A DNA stretch of 64,000 bases from Oryzias latipes. Its lineage: Eukaryota > Chordata > Actinopteri > Beloniformes > Adrianichthyidae. The notes under the pieces are model-generated. The model worked only from the letters and a program-made list of their open reading frames with translations. It was not told the DNA's origin and made no database searches. Both the position numbers and the translations under genes were made by a program. Each line of letters begins with the position of its first letter. The stretch's first letter is position 1. The stretch covers positions 10,564,129 through 10,628,128 of the forward strand of contig NC_019864.2 in the NCBI RefSeq assembly GCF_002234675.1, given 5' to 3'. Shown piece after piece: positions 1 to 26,155 of the stretch.

Positions 1-470
1 AATATTAATATTTTTAATCTTTAGTATAATCTCGCTTTTTATCAGTTTAATACATAGGTAATGGTTTTAATTGTCATTTTTAATAATTAACCTTTTCAAT
101 CACTAGAGAAAAGGTTTCTAAAGCTATCCGATTAATATACCCTCCACTTAAACGTAAATTGTTCCTTTTTTCATTAGTCCTATAAAATAAAATACAAGAC
201 AACAAAAACAACTCTTTGAGGCTCAGAATTATATCAAAGAAACATGTAATTTCAATTGATAACATAGTAAATGGCCTATTTTCAACTTTTGTTTGATAGT
301 TTTTTTTAAAAACTGTTCCAATAATAATTTCCATTTATCAAAAGTTTAATGTAATTATTGCTTTTATGGAACCAAAAAGCACATTTAAACGAAATATTTT
401 TATTCACTCTTCTCTTCAACGTCTGTTACACAATAATTATGTCTTTATTTTTCCCGCTTTTTGACCGTTC
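1..470. other. AT-rich stretch, nothing recognised
   Basis: Short open frames here have no domain, no splice context and no similarity that I recognise. Confidence 0.5.
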
Positions 471-478
471 CCCTAACG

Positions 479-918
479 CGCATGTATCAAACTCGAGGCC
501 CGCGGGCCAAATGTGGCCCGCCATGTCATTTTATGAGACAGACGAGAAAATAAAAGTTTTTAATTTCTTAAAATAAAAAATAAAAATTGGTATGTATTTA
601 TTCATATCTAGAATCTGACTTGAAACATCGGATTGGGCAACTAAACATTAGGACTTAAACACTGTCCATATAACCTAACCTGACAGAATCAAATTTAAGA
701 GGATTTATGCTAAAGTAACAAGCAACCGTATGTTTTCTATTCAACTGTAATTGTCACTTTAAAAAGTAATAGTAAATAAATAATGAGTTATTTAACATTA
801 CGGAGTAGTTACATGTATTTTTTATTACATTTAGCTATTTGTATACCTTTTATCTGGCCCTTTGAGGACAGCCGCTATGCTGATGTGGCCCTCAGTGAAA
901 ATGAGTTTGACACCCCTG
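479..918. mobile_element. Non-autonomous hAT (Charlie-like) element, 440 bp
   Basis: The right end reads TGAGTTTGACACCCCTG. Its complement is the CAGGGGTGTCAAACTCA start typical of hAT-Charlie elements. The left end is a mutated version (CGCATGTATCAAACTC). Flanking 8-mers CCCTAACG (471-478) and CCCTAATG (919-926) differ at one base and fit the 8-bp target duplication of hAT elements. No transposase frame is present. Confidence 0.7.
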
Positions 919-1075
919 CCCTAATGCCTCATTCTCCATCATTGGAATGTGCTAAATCAATGAATTATATGACTAGAGGAGACATCACGTGATTCCTCGT
1001 GGGAGCAGAGCACTGCCATCTTGGTGAGGTGAAGTCACTGCTGCAGTGCATGTATGTGAACACATATTTTGCAAA

Positions 1076-1608
1076 ATGCCAGTTCATTGTGCGGGTTTCA
1101 ACTGCCAAAATCGGAGAAATTAGTCCACGAAGGAGGAAGACATAACATTTCAAAGGTAAGGACTATAATTTCTTCCCTTTAATGCTCCAGGGGCAATCTT
1201 TCATAGTACACATGTTGATATGCATGATGCTGCAGGGCTATTATCAACATGCTGCATGATGTACGTATAATTTGCTGTCGACATAAATGTAAACTTTATT
1301 TTGTTAAACCTATATACAGTATTGTAGGACTAGGCAATTATAGTAATATAGATTTATACATTTCTGACTCAGTGACTGAACTTTTCTTGCAGGTTTCCAA
1401 TGGATTCAGACTTAAGGAAAAAGTGGGCCTTAGCTATCAAAAGAACTAACCCGGATGGATCACTGTGGTACCAACTAGTAATACAGTCGGGCTATGCTCA
1501 AAACATTTGGTGGAAACAGATCTTGATAAGAGGCCAGACTGTTCGCTTGAAACCCGGCACCATAGCATCTGTGTTACACCAAATCGATCACTCACTGTGT
1601 ATCAGTAA
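1076..1608 (+). pseudogene. Decayed THAP zinc-finger domain gene (two exons)
   Basis: Exon 1 starts ATG at 1076 and encodes MPVHCAGFNCQNRRN, the first C-x4-C half of a THAP finger. An in-frame TAG follows, then a donor after 1155. Exon 2 begins at 1393 and gives RFPMDSDLRKKWALAIKR, typical of the THAP core. A frameshift then gives CSKHLVETDLDK, the C-x2-H half. A second shift returns to RLKPGTIASVL, which resembles the AVPTIF-type box ending THAP domains. Correct splice sites with one stop and two frameshifts indicate a once-functional gene or P-element-like transposase N-terminus, now dead. No further exons are seen. Confidence 0.75.
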
Positions 1609-1689
1609 ATCTATAGTTTTTCTTTGTTTTTTTTAGGGTAAATCTATTGTTGACTTTCGGACTTATAGTTTACTTATTATTCGCCTTCC

Positions 1690-1885
1690 GTCCGTGAAAC
1701 CAGGGTTTGACTCCGGGCTGCTCCCTGTTCCCTTCTCTACCTCTGTGCCGGTTCCAAGCCCGGTTTGAGAAGGTTGCGTCAGGTAGGGCATCCGGTGTAA
1801 AACATTGCCAAATTTACCATGCAACTTGTTCGCTGTGGCGACCCCTGATGGGAGAAGCCGAAAGTGGAAGAAGATTGATTTATTC
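1690..1885 (+). repeat. Retroposon tail (SINE/LINE-like) remnant
   Basis: The motifs GGCATCCGGTGTAAAACATT and GTGGCGACCCCTGATGGGAG, followed by an AAGAAGA tail, match a very common fish interspersed repeat as I remember it. The exact family was not checked. Confidence 0.5.
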
Positions 1886-1995
1886 GTGTTATTTATTGAC
1901 TATTAGTGATTTATTATTATTATTTATTGACTTATTGTTGGGCTTTTCTTAATAATTTAAATTACATGTCAGAGAGGTCTAAAACGTCAAAATGT

Positions 1996-2944
<949 letters not shown>

Positions 2945-3350
2945 CTTAAAGTCCCACTCCGATCGTCTTTTGACATATTGTCAAAGCCATTAGTGGTCTT
3001 TTTTTTAATCATGATTGTGCCGTTTTCAGCCAAAATCAAAAAACCTGTCATTTTTAAAGGGCAGAGTTTCTGCAGAGCGGCAGTAGTTAATTTGACAGTT
3101 TCCTCTCAGTTGTTGGCAGGACTGTTTGCTCCCAATGGATCTATTTGGAGGCATCAGAATGGAGCTTTGTGGTATGTTGTTGCTTATACATCACATCCCT
3201 CTTTTTCCAAAGGTTTTTTTTTTTTGTCTGCTCATGGCAATTTGAATAAAGAAATACTCAGAAACGCAATTTGGGGATTCATTTTATTTATATATGTTCT
3301 CCATCTTCAGGAAAAAGCCTCAATTATATACTAAAAACATGTTTTCCTTT
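2945..3350 (+). mobile_element. MITE family 1, copy 1 (AAAGTYCCACTC ends)
   Basis: Starts CTTAAAGTCCCACTCCGATC. It shares a body (GCAGAGCGGCAGTAGTTAAT, TTGAATAAAGAAATACTCAG) with copies at 6850 and 16113 and fragments at 27118, 28065, 32925 and 47530. The right end is eroded where it meets the dead collagen exon. Confidence 0.7.
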
Positions 3351-3427
3351 CAGGAGAATTTGTTGTGACAAGAACTAGAGACATCAGGACGTGGCCCTGC
3401 AATGGTCTAAGCAACTACTTGTATTGG

Positions 3428-3775
3428 AGCTCCAGGTCAAAGAGGAATCCCTTGATTCCCTGGAAGGGATGGAAAAAGTGGACCAAATGGACCACCTAGG
3501 GATATAGGTGAACGGGGACTAAAGGGGGAACTTGGACCACATGGACCAGAAGGATTTTAAGGTAAAAGTGTACAGGGTGAAAAGGGACCACAAAGTAAAC
3601 CTGGACCACCTGGGGATGAAGGTAAACACAGACCAAAGGGGGTCTAGGGAACCAAAGGCATTTTAAGGACTACCTGGACCTCCATGAAGTATGGGACTAC
3701 AGGGTCGACGAGGTGAAACAGGACCAACTGGAGCATGTGGTCAATCTGGACTATCGGGTCCCTGTCAACAGCAAG
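3428..3775 (+). pseudogene. Decayed collagen exon of a fourth collectin-like gene
   Basis: Repeated GGACCA / CCTGGA / AAAGGTGAA units encode recognisable Gly-X-Y blocks with the codon style of the three intact collagen exons. The frame is broken by many stops (for example TGA after GAATCCCT, TAA after GAAGGATTT, TAG after GGGGTC) and by shifts. About 350 bp remain, against roughly 1.5-1.7 kb in intact copies. No signal, neck or CRD exon is visible nearby. Confidence 0.8.
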
Positions 3776-4555
3776 TGGACAGACTCAAATTAACAAGAGG
3801 TGGGCGGTTTCTAGCTTGATAGTTGCAGTTTTTTCTAATTTATGTGGGCAACAATTGCTTTAGGTGGGGAGATATAAATTGGGCGGTCAGGGATCGGTTC
3901 GGTGGTTTTTTAGTTCCTCATTGAAAACCTTTTCAACCAGTGATGTGCAGTCAGACTAAATATGTGTCCACTTACCTGTTCTATTAATGCAATTTATGTT
4001 TAATTATATTCATTTTAATCATTTTCATCCTCAATATTTTGTGTATTTGTGTAATATTTGCACAACAAATACTTTTTGGAGTTATCTTTAGGTGATATTT
4101 GGTTTCGTTCTTAATGTATTATTTTATATACTTGGGGATTTCCCCCCACAAAAATAGGTTTTTGAAAATCAAACCCTTCTTTATTTTTTTACCTCGATTC
4201 GTGAAAAGTAATAACATGAGAACAAATTCCACTTTTGTTTATTATAGGCTTATAAGTTATGAGCTACTAGAACTTCTGGTGTTTGATTATTTGAATTTTT
4301 CCCCTTTCCTCTCCTTTTTTAATTGTTCTTAAAATTGAGCAAAAGATCTGTGTTTGATAAAGTTCAATAGGAGTCTGTTATTTTGTGTTTTTCTCTGACT
4401 GACTGCAAAAATGCTGGATTTAAAAATGTGTCAAAGTTGTATTTTCAATCAAATCAGGAACCAATAAATATTGCATGATTGATAATTGATAATGAATAAC
4501 CGATTCATATTTTGGGTAGTTCTTTGTTGGGTCTGTTGGTTTTAAATGACTTTTG
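3776..4555. other. No gene recognised
   Basis: AT-rich. One short match (CAGTGATGTGCAGTCAGAC at about 3940) resembles the start of the hAT-like element at 28188 but has no partner end. Confidence 0.5.
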
Positions 4556-4973
4556 TGTCACGGCGGTGGGGTGGCTCGACAGCCGGTAGGACCCAGAATG
4601 CAGAGGCAGGAGGCACAAAGTTCCGGGGCAAGGGGTTTAATTACAAAACACAAACGAAAAGCGCTGCAGAGCAGGATGACAAAACCAAAAAACAAAACTC
4701 ACTGTGACATGGCATGAGACAAGAAACGAGGGACATGGCATGAACACCATAACAGGGGTAACTAATGGACCAACACAGGAGGAAGGCAGAGACAAGACTT
4801 ATATACAGACAGGGCAGACAAGACACAGGTGGACACGATCAGGGCTGAATGGGAACCAAAGGAAGTAAAACTCAAGAAACCAGACAAGACAGGAGACTTT
4901 CAAAATAAAACAGGAAACAGAAACAAGACAGAACAAGGACCAAAAACAAGACAACAAAATCAAATCATGACAT
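4556..4973 (-). mobile_element. MITE family 2, copy 1 (TGTYACGG ends)
   Basis: Begins TGTCACGG and ends CATGACA. Read on the minus strand it matches the element at 38258-38624 in order: TTTAAGTCTTGTC-type sequence, a TTAAACCCC block, then a GCCTC/CTGGGTCC end. The minus-strand frames are not genes. Confidence 0.6.
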
Positions 4974-5804
4974 TTTGGGCTGAAAAAAATCATGACTCTA
5001 CGTAGCAACACTGGCAGAGATGAAATTATGATTTAAAGTAACCTTTTTTTTTTAAAGCAATTTTCTTTGGATTATTAACTCTGGTGCAGTCTAAAAGTGG
5101 ATGTTTGGAAGTAATTTGACATTATAACCAAGGTATGGATAAAAAAATAAATAAAACCGCTGCAGAGGGCCCCATGTTATTATTCACTTGGGGCCCTCAA
5201 ACTGTTCAGTCTGCCAGTGGTGTAACATGACATGAACACTGTAAGCCCGTGACCTCTTCGTGACCTCAAAATAACACAGTTTGACTGAGATGGAGGCGTC
5301 AAGCTTCATCTTTGCATTTTATCATTCACTGAAGAGAACGTACCCTATCAACAACATTATCCCCATCACAAGGTTGGACTGAACCACAATAAAAGAGCTG
5401 ATAATGTATTGACCTTTAGGAGGCCAAATTTCTTTGCTCTGATTTAGAATTTCAGATAAAATGGAATCCTTGCACTCCAAAAGTAGAAAAAAATGACAAC
5501 AATAGCATCTACTGTACATCTTATTTCTGTTGTGTGCTGCAAAACTGACTATGAGGGAGCACTGATGGATGCCAGTAATAGTTACTGGCATTTGCAGTCA
5601 CTAATTCCATCCTTGAATGTGCTGCTGCTGTCTTGTCCATGAACTGAATTTACAAAAACTAAACAAACGTCCCTATTAATCCATTTATCTATCCATCTTT
5701 TCCTGCTTATCTAATAGTCTAAACATAGACGTCCTCCCTCTCACAGTAACTTCCTCCAGTTCTACTGCAGGAATTCCAAGGTGCTACCAGACCAGCAGAG
5801 AGAC
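4974..5804. other. No gene recognised
   Basis: Short frames only; no supported signal. Confidence 0.5.
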
Positions 5805-6015
5805 GTAACCCTTGTGCTATCTTAGATGACCCCACCCTTATTGACGTGTTATTCCTACCATGACAAAGGTGGATAAAGGTGGAAAGATTTCATGTAATCC
5901 ATGGACACCAGTGAAGATCACAAATCATTGAAGAAAAAAGGTGCAGAGCACTGTCTAGTGGGTCTAGATGACCCAACTCCCAATGTTAAAGTGCCTAGGA
6001 TAGCACAAGGGTTAC
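5805..6015. mobile_element. MITE family 3 (GTAACCCTTGTGCTAT ends), 211 bp
   Basis: The left end GTAACCCTTGTGCTATCTTA and right end TAGGATAGCACAAGGGTTAC form an inverted pair of about 20 bp with one mismatch. The body is short and non-coding. A truncated relative lies at about 43850-43921. Confidence 0.85.
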
Positions 6016-6240
6016 ACCATCTGGCGAGTCCTTGGACTTACTTGGGGTCGCGTTTTGGTGGGACATCCCTGGCCTCGCTCGATGTGGAGGAGCAGTAGCT
6101 CTCCTATGAGCTCCTCTCGGATGACAGAGCTCATTATTCTGTGGGAGCTCCAAGTCCCCCTGCAAAGGAAGCTCATTTTAGCCAACTGTATCATCTTATC
6201 AGTCATGACCCAGAGCTCATAGTCATGTGAGAGGGTAGAA
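6016..6240. repeat. Interspersed repeat remnant
   Basis: Phrases such as GAGCTCCTCTCGGATGACAG and CAGTCATGACCCAGAGCTCA match a frequent fish repeat from memory. The class is uncertain. Confidence 0.35.
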
Positions 6241-6849
6241 CCATTGGCTGACCACTAATTCAAGTGCTTTGTCAATCCTTAAATCCATCTTTTACTGCAA
6301 TTGATGCAGGATGGTATCTACAACTGCTGCTGGGGGTAATGGGTTGGCACCAGTTGGCACCATTTACCATAAATGAATACAGGATGGAATCCAGGTTAAT
6401 CACCTGATTCTGCAAGCAAACATAATTTTAATTTTTTTTTGCAACTTAAAAAGTTATAATTTTAAAATTCAACATTTGGTTTTCAGTTCAGAGAGATTTT
6501 AATTTGGTGGAGCCAACGGAACAACATCACTTGCTAAAATGATATTAATAGTAAAAATGGAAATGAAATCCTGTGGTCACCAAACCAAACTCTGTCCGGT
6601 CTTTTTTCTAGAATTAGTGACAAGAAGCATCACTACCAGAATCTAACATGCACTGAGAACAGGACTGACTTACTGCTATTTTAGTCAAATTTGTTCTCTG
6701 GCTGTATAGAGACTGAATGACCCCTAATAGGGGATCCCAGGTCCCAGATTCCAAGAGCACCTTCTACAAAACCCATGGGTGAGGGACAAGAACCTTCTCT
6801 ATGAAGCAAAAGGGATTGGATGAGTGAACTTCCATTAACTTTCTTTAAA

Positions 6850-7447
6850 GTTCTACACCGTTCATCTTTTAATCTATTGTAATAGCGTTCCCAGTGGTCT
6901 ATTAATTATGATTATGCTGTTTTTGGTCAAAAGAAAAAAGAAAAAATAATTTTCTTAGACATTCCAATAGTTTCTGCAGAGTGGCAGGAGTTCATCAGAA
7001 ATTAGACTTTGAATAGTTGGCGGGACTGTTGGCACAGAGCAAACCTTCCCCACTTCCCATCATCCATCTGTTAACAGTCACTGCCGCTAGTTTACAGTCC
7101 CTCACACCCCCAACCTAACATTAGTGTTGCAACAAAAATGGCGAGCAACCGTTCAATTTTGATCCAGATGCCAGTTCAGACGAGGACAACAAAGGCGTCC
7201 ACGGATCTGTTTGTCTGCAAGTGGATGCATCAGAATGAAGTGGAACAGGGAGCTTGTGGCCCAAACAGCATATTTTCTACATAAAATATGCAACCTTTTT
7301 CTAACTGCATCTTTTACATTTTCCTGATTCAAAACAGTTTGAATAAAGAAATACTCTGAGATACAATTTTAAGCTTAATTTTCTTCATATGTGTCCTCCA
7401 CACTACAATAATGTTAAAAACACACTTTTCCTCTAAGTGGGCCTTCA
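6850..7447 (+). mobile_element. MITE family 1, copy 2
   Basis: Left end AAAGTTCTACACCGTTCATC and right end CTCTAAGTGGGCCTTCAA pair imperfectly as terminal inverted repeats. The inner body is shared with copies at 2945 and 16113, and this copy carries about 150 extra bases around 7060-7230. Confidence 0.65.
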
Positions 7448-7725
7448 ACTATTATCTAATGCTGCAATGAAGACATTTCCCCTCTGAGCAATAACTAAAG
7501 GGTTATCCTATCTTATTTTAACTTCCTTTTTTTTTAATGGTTCAATAAGGTGTGTTTAAACTGCTTTAGTCTGGCTCTTCACCTTGAACCTTGGCGTTGT
7601 CTTTGTTGACAATTGGAGTGCTTTTGGGGAAAAACGCAGTCTCATGCAGAGAGATGGAATGCATCGCACTTCTTTTTATGAACATTTCTGCTAGCCTGTA
7701 TGTAAACTGACAAGCCAGGGACGAG

Positions 7726-9241
7726 ACCCGGGCACAGAGCAGCAGTTTAGAAGTCTCCTCTGAGCCTCCTGTAGCGTTGGTGCAAAAGCCATGCAGGGAT
7801 AGTCGGGCAGTTTTTAGCTTGACTTTAGCTTATGTGCTGAAAGACAAGTGAAAGGAGGGAGACACAGAAACCTCAAAGTAACAGACACTAGCACTTTCAA
7901 TAACAACGAGCAGAATTATGATGTCATTAAATGTGGTTTAGTAAACATTAGATCCGTTTTGTCTAAGTCCTCTTAGTCAATAGGTTAATTAATTATAACA
8001 AACTTGGGCTACTAGCTTTAACAGAAACTTGGCTCCAACAGGATGACTATGTTAGACTGAATGCAGCAACCCCCCCCCCCCCCCCCCCCCGTTATAATAA
8101 CAAACAGAAATCCATGGTTTCCAGGGAAAGGAGGTGGTTTGGCAGTAATATCCCAGTCTAGCTTACTTCTTAGCCGTAAAGTAAAGCATGTTTATAACTC
8201 ATTTGAAAGCATCATATTGTCTATAAATCACCTAAACAGGAAGACTCGAAAACCTGTTTTGCTCGTAATTATTTACTTTATTATTTATGAAAACATCAGA
8301 CTCAAAAAGTAGTTTTATTCATAATAATTTATCGCCTTCCTGGCCCGTATTCAGAATTTTTAACTGGGGTTTCTTACTTTCTATCAACCACTGTTTTAGA
8401 CTCTGATCAAATTACAATGAATAATAATAGGGGATTTTAATATTCATGTTGATGACCCCAGTGGTTGAAATGCTTTTGCAGCTTTATTAGATCAGGTTGG
8501 TTTCACACAAAACGTAAATAAATCCACTGTCATAAGCACACCCTGGACCTTGTTTTAACTCATGGTCTAGAGATCAGCATGCTGAGAGTCCTTTCTCATA
8601 AACCCATAATTTCAGATCACTTTCTAATTACCTCCCAGTTCACATTAGAATATGCTACTACACCAGTGAACAAGAAAACCCTTACAAGAACATTATCTGA
8701 CCGTTCTGTGTCTCAGTTTAAACTCACATTGGATCTAGTACTTAGTAACGTGCAGAGCAAATACCCTGAGAACAGCTCCCATAGCTTCAGTCCCAGTAAA
8801 AACAACCAGTTTGTTAATGATGTCATACAAGCCCTCATGCAGGGGGGCCGATAGAGGCCTCACTGCGCGCCGGGAGAAGAAACAAAGAAAAACAAAAGTT
8901 TGCTCAGTGTAGTTAAACTCAGTGACGTATGTTTCAGAGGATGTTCAATTTGTCGTTCTGCATGTCAATCAAGTGACGTATTTCACGCTGAGGATGATGA
9001 TGATTCACTGACGGATTTAAAAAAAAAACATGCTTTCATTTTTTTGTTTATTTATTTTTGATGGCCACATCTGTCGACATAATGAGCACCTCTGGTATAA
9101 GGCCAGGGATGTCCAGTTTAGTTTAGTCTGTTTAGTTTGGTTCAGCAATTACCTATTGAATTTTATGACTGATTTCATGTTCTTATGCAATTACCATTTT
9201 TTGAAACATTGCTTTATATAAATAAAGTTGAACTAAATTGA
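7726..9241 (+). mobile_element. L2/Rex-like LINE, internally deleted copy
   Basis: Starts at the same point as the LINE at 39280 (ACCCGGGCACAGAGCAGCAG) and follows it through the endonuclease region, including a frame at 8579-8854 reading SDHFLITSQFTLEYATTP. At about 8843 it jumps to unrelated sequence and then to the LINE 3' tail (GGCCAGGGATGTCCAGTTTA ... ATATAAATAAAGTTGAAC). The reverse-transcriptase region is missing. A poly(C) run lies at 8069-8090. Non-functional. Confidence 0.75.
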
Positions 9242-9605
9242 ACCTGTCTGGCATGAGAGACCCCACTAGGGGTATTTGTCCTAGCAACTCCTAGAATCAC
9301 TCAAGCTCAGCCCCCCTCACCACGTTAGGATGGCCGTGCATAGAATGGACAGTCTATTTTAGCTTCTGATTTAGCAGTTGAACAGCTTTATTTTGCCAAA
9401 CCAGAATCATTTACCCAGACATGTTTCAGAGGGTAGAGTGCAGTGCAGTTGTTTAAGTATATCTATCTGGATAAAACTTTGTTATGGGAAGGCTTTATCT
9501 AAACGGGATGTTTCCTCTGACTGCATGAGAAATAATGCTCACGATGCACTACTGATTTTTTCTCCGGTGGGTTGGGCCTCATACATATTCATATATTAAT
9601 ATATG
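9242..9605. other. No gene recognised
   Basis: Upstream flank of gene A; nothing supported apart from the promoter candidate that follows. Confidence 0.4.
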
Positions 9606-9611
9606 TACATG

Positions 9612-9677
9612 TATATACATAAACTGGTTTTTCTGTCCTTTCTGTGTTTCAACCTTTGACAAAGCCTAACCTTTAAG
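9612..9677 (+). promoter_or_regulatory. Candidate promoter and 5'UTR exon of gene A
   Basis: A TATA-like TATATACATAAA at 9612 lies about 55 bp before a donor (CTTTAAG|GTAAAT, cut after 9677). This layout mirrors genes B and C, where a TATA box precedes a short untranslated exon ending CTAAG|GTAA. The matching acceptor is the AG at 9832-9833. Inferred by analogy. Confidence 0.4.
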
Positions 9678-9848
9678 GTAAATTCTGTTTTATTGTCATA
9701 TTTTTATTCAAGGTTTCAAGATTAATAGTATTGCATTTCTTAATCTATACATCTGGGGAAATTAAACGTAAAAATAACAGTTTACAAAAACATTGTTCTG
9801 ATACTCCTTACTGTAATTTTGTCTTAATTTCAGGTTTGTGCATTGAAG

Positions 9849-17627
<7,779 letters not shown>

Positions 17628-17797
17628 TGACATTTTTGTCCAAGTTTTTCCTTAATGTCTCGTGAAACTAAATGTTTCCTACTTCTTTAAATACATTTTT
17701 TAGACTTGTTCTCTATTTTTCTTTTTTTGAAATCTGAGTTTCTGTTAAGAACTTAAATATGTGTTGATTTAATTAACATTATGTGTACATATTTCTC

Positions 17798-17803
17798 AAT
17801 AAA
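17798..17803 (+). terminator. Likely polyadenylation signal of gene A
   Basis: AATAAA about 170 bp after the stop codon, within an A/T-rich tract that repeats the signal. Confidence 0.5.
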
Positions 17804-18360
17804 TAAATAAAAATGAATAAAGTAAGTGCTTGGTGCGGATACTCTGCTCCAATAAAATAAAGACCAACCATCCCTTTTTACATTTGGTTTCACTTTTTTA
17901 AACCTGAATTTATATTTTACAAAGTTAAAAATAAATGTTAATGCTTCTCTTTTCTTTGGGAAAAGTTTTAAACAAATAAATACTTGTAAGCTGTTTACAT
18001 TTGATACAAAATTACACAATTATTTATGTTTGAAGAGTGTGTTGATTCAACAACATCCATCTACTTTAGGAAATGAATTGTATTTTTCACCTCTGGTCCA
18101 ACATGTGTGTATTTGATTATATCAGTTACTGACATTGTACTATCCACAGTAGTTCCACAAGAAGAGCTTCAGCTTTGGTGCATATGATGTTTTTTTTAAT
18201 ATAATAGTAAAATGCGCATAAAAGTTAGAGGATGAGTGACATGACTTAATGACCCAAGACAGTGTGTTGTGTACAGCAGACCAAACTGTCCCCTTATGAT
18301 AACAGTCTGAAGTTTGTCCATTCATCCATCATCAGAACACGTTGAATCCCTTTCGGAGGG

Positions 18361-18560
18361 TTGCTGGAGCAATTGAGATACCAATCAACCTATGAAGTAA
18401 TTATTTGGACTTTAGGAGGAAAGCAGAGAAAACCCACACATGCACGAGGAGAACATGGAAACTCCACAGGAAATTCCCAGCTGGGATTTCAACCAGGGCA
18501 TTCTCACTGTGAAATGAGAGCACTATCCACTGTGTGCAGGTCCTACAAAGAGTATTGAAG
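18361..18560 (-). repeat. tRNA-derived SINE remnant
   Basis: On the minus strand it contains a degenerate promoter-like box, then the common fish SINE phrase about CTCCACACAGAAA / GGAGTTTCCATGTTCTCC. Related to pieces at 37170 and 60430. Confidence 0.45.
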
Positions 18561-19105
18561 AAGAAGCTAAATTAATAAAGTATGACAGGACAGTAGTGAA
18601 GGGATCTCCAATTTTCTGAGCAAAAGACTTTTGCTTCAAAATTACCTTAATTTATAGCATATACATAAAGTAAAAAGATAAGTGAATTGTTTTTCTCATA
18701 GCTGGAAATAAATTCAGGCATCAAGGGGTTGATACCTTGTTAGCAAGAAGGTTTAAATTATTTTTAAGTGTTAAAAATAATTCACACTAAATAACTTTAA
18801 GTTATATATTGGCCTGATACTTTAAAACACAAAAACATGATGATAACTTGAGTGATTGGTCAGTCATTTACTTTTTGTACTTGTCAAAAGCCCACTGTCT
18901 TTTTTTGAATGATAGTTTTATTATAACGTTAGTTTTTTAAAGTAAAAAAAAAAAGTCATTTCAGTTTTTTATGACTTCAAGGTTTTTTGCTGACTTGTAA
19001 AATTCCTCTGTCTGATGTTTTAGTCTAGTTTTACTTTTTAAAATACTCATCATTACATTACAAACATTAAAAATCCTTTCATCTTTTTCTCTATACATAT
19101 ATTTA

Positions 19106-19680
19106 CAGTACAGACCAAAAGTTTGGACACACCTTCTCATTCAAAGAGTTTTCTTTACTTTTCATGACTATGAAAATTGTAGAGTCACACTGAAGGCATA
19201 AACCTGTAAATTAACACATATGGAATAAATACATATGTCATATTGTAGGTTCTTCATAGTTGCCACCTTTTGATTTGATTACTGCTTTGCACACTCTTGA
19301 CATTCTCTTGATGAGCTTCTAAAGGTAGTCAGCTGAAATGTTTTTCACTTCACATGTGTGCCCTGGTTAACAGGTTAACAGCAGCTCAGATTGGAGAGCA
19401 GGTCAATGGCACACAGAGTTCTAGCAGCAGACACATCTCTACAACAACTGTTAAAAGGAGACTGTGTGAATCAGGCCTTCATGGTAGAATATCTGCTAGA
19501 AAACCACTGCTAAAGAAAGGCAACAAGCAGAAGAGACTTGTTTGGGCTAAAGAACACAAGGAATTGACATTAGTCTCGTGGAAATCTGTGCTTTGGTCTA
19601 ATGAGTCCAAATTGAAGATTTTTGGTTCCAACCACCGTGTCATCCCAAGCAATCCTGATTTTGACCAGGGGCCCTAAATT
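19106..19680 (+). mobile_element. Tc1-like transposon, truncated, dead transposase
   Basis: Starts CAGTACAGACCAAAAGTTTG after TA, a typical fish Tc1 end. The frame 19354-19677 includes a helix-turn-helix part (TTVKRRLCESGLHGRISARK) and the first catalytic block, reading VLWSNESKLKIFGSN. The catalytic Asp of the usual WSDE is Asn. The C-terminal half and right inverted repeat are missing. Confidence 0.85.
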
Positions 19681-20401
19681 GTGTAATACTAAATAAACTT
19701 GACACCACTTTTAAATATCTGGGTCTCTTTTTTGGGTTCTGTTATAATGAAAGATGGTTTTCAACTTTTCACATGATCAGTAGCAAACATTAAAGCCTGA
19801 AGGAACATATTTTTGACTCAATTTTGTTGCACAAACTTCAATCCATCGGATGGCAACAACACAGAAACAGGCGACCACACAAACTAAGCCCAAAGGGATA
19901 ATATAGAATAACCAAATAACCTGAAGTATGATTTAAGACTGTGGGAGGAATCTGAAGTCCTGGCGAAAAGAACTTATACTTATATTGAACTAATTTATAT
20001 GAACTCCTTTTGTTTTCTACCAACTGATCTGCCGCCGCTTGCATGTTGGTATATGTCAGACCACCATGACAACAGTGGTTCATCGTGTGAGCAGTGCTAA
20101 ACAGTATCAAGCACAGAAAGTTCCTGGCATTCTGAAGCACATATTGTGTGACAGTTGAGCTGTCACTGATAGAGATTTTGACAGAAAAGTCATTGGAACT
20201 GATTAGCAATCTTTTAATGCATCAGTGTGTTCAGTTTTAATACAGCTAAGCATGTTTTAGAGATAAAACATAAAAAAGATCATCTTGTATCCATGGATGT
20301 TGGTGAAGTTGCAGAAAAAAGCACAGTTGAAATGTGGAAATGAATTAATCAACATGGATTTTTTGCTGACTACTCCGCTGACTAACTTTTCTTTTTTTTC
20401 C

Positions 20402-20492
20402 TGAGTCAGACCAGAAGTCTGTATAAATAAGTATTGTCAAGTTTTCAACTTCACTTGTGTTTGAAACCAGTGGCAAAAACAGCATTTCTAAG
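20402..20492 (+). promoter_or_regulatory. Gene B promoter (AP-1-like site, TATA box) and 5'UTR exon
   Basis: TGAGTCA at 20402-20408 is a perfect AP-1 consensus. TATAAATA is at 20422-20429. A short untranslated exon would start near 20452 and ends at 20492 (CTAAG|GTAATT). The next acceptor (AG 20773-20774) abuts the ATG. All elements recur in gene C. Confidence 0.65.
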
Positions 20493-20774
20493 GTAATTAT
20501 GGCTTTTGATAAAGAAGTTTAAAACAACTTCAAGAATAGGATTTTTCTAACGCAATCTAAACAATTTCACTCATTTCTTTTCAAAAAGGTTTCAAGGTCA
20601 AATCAATAATAGGTGGATAAATGTGTAATTGTGTAACTTTCATTAGCTTTAAATTGACTTGTTATAGTAAAGCCCTGCTTGGTTATGTTGCTTTTAACCT
20701 AAATGGGTTACACAGTTATAGGAATTGTGTCATCATTTTTTTTTTAAATATCTGGATTCCATCTCTGCCTTTAG

Positions 20775-26155
<5,381 letters not shown>

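Noticed and set aside
19838-20209. 123-residue minus-strand frame
   Set aside because: It overlaps the edge of the duplicated arm, has no recognised domain and no intact counterpart in the other arm.
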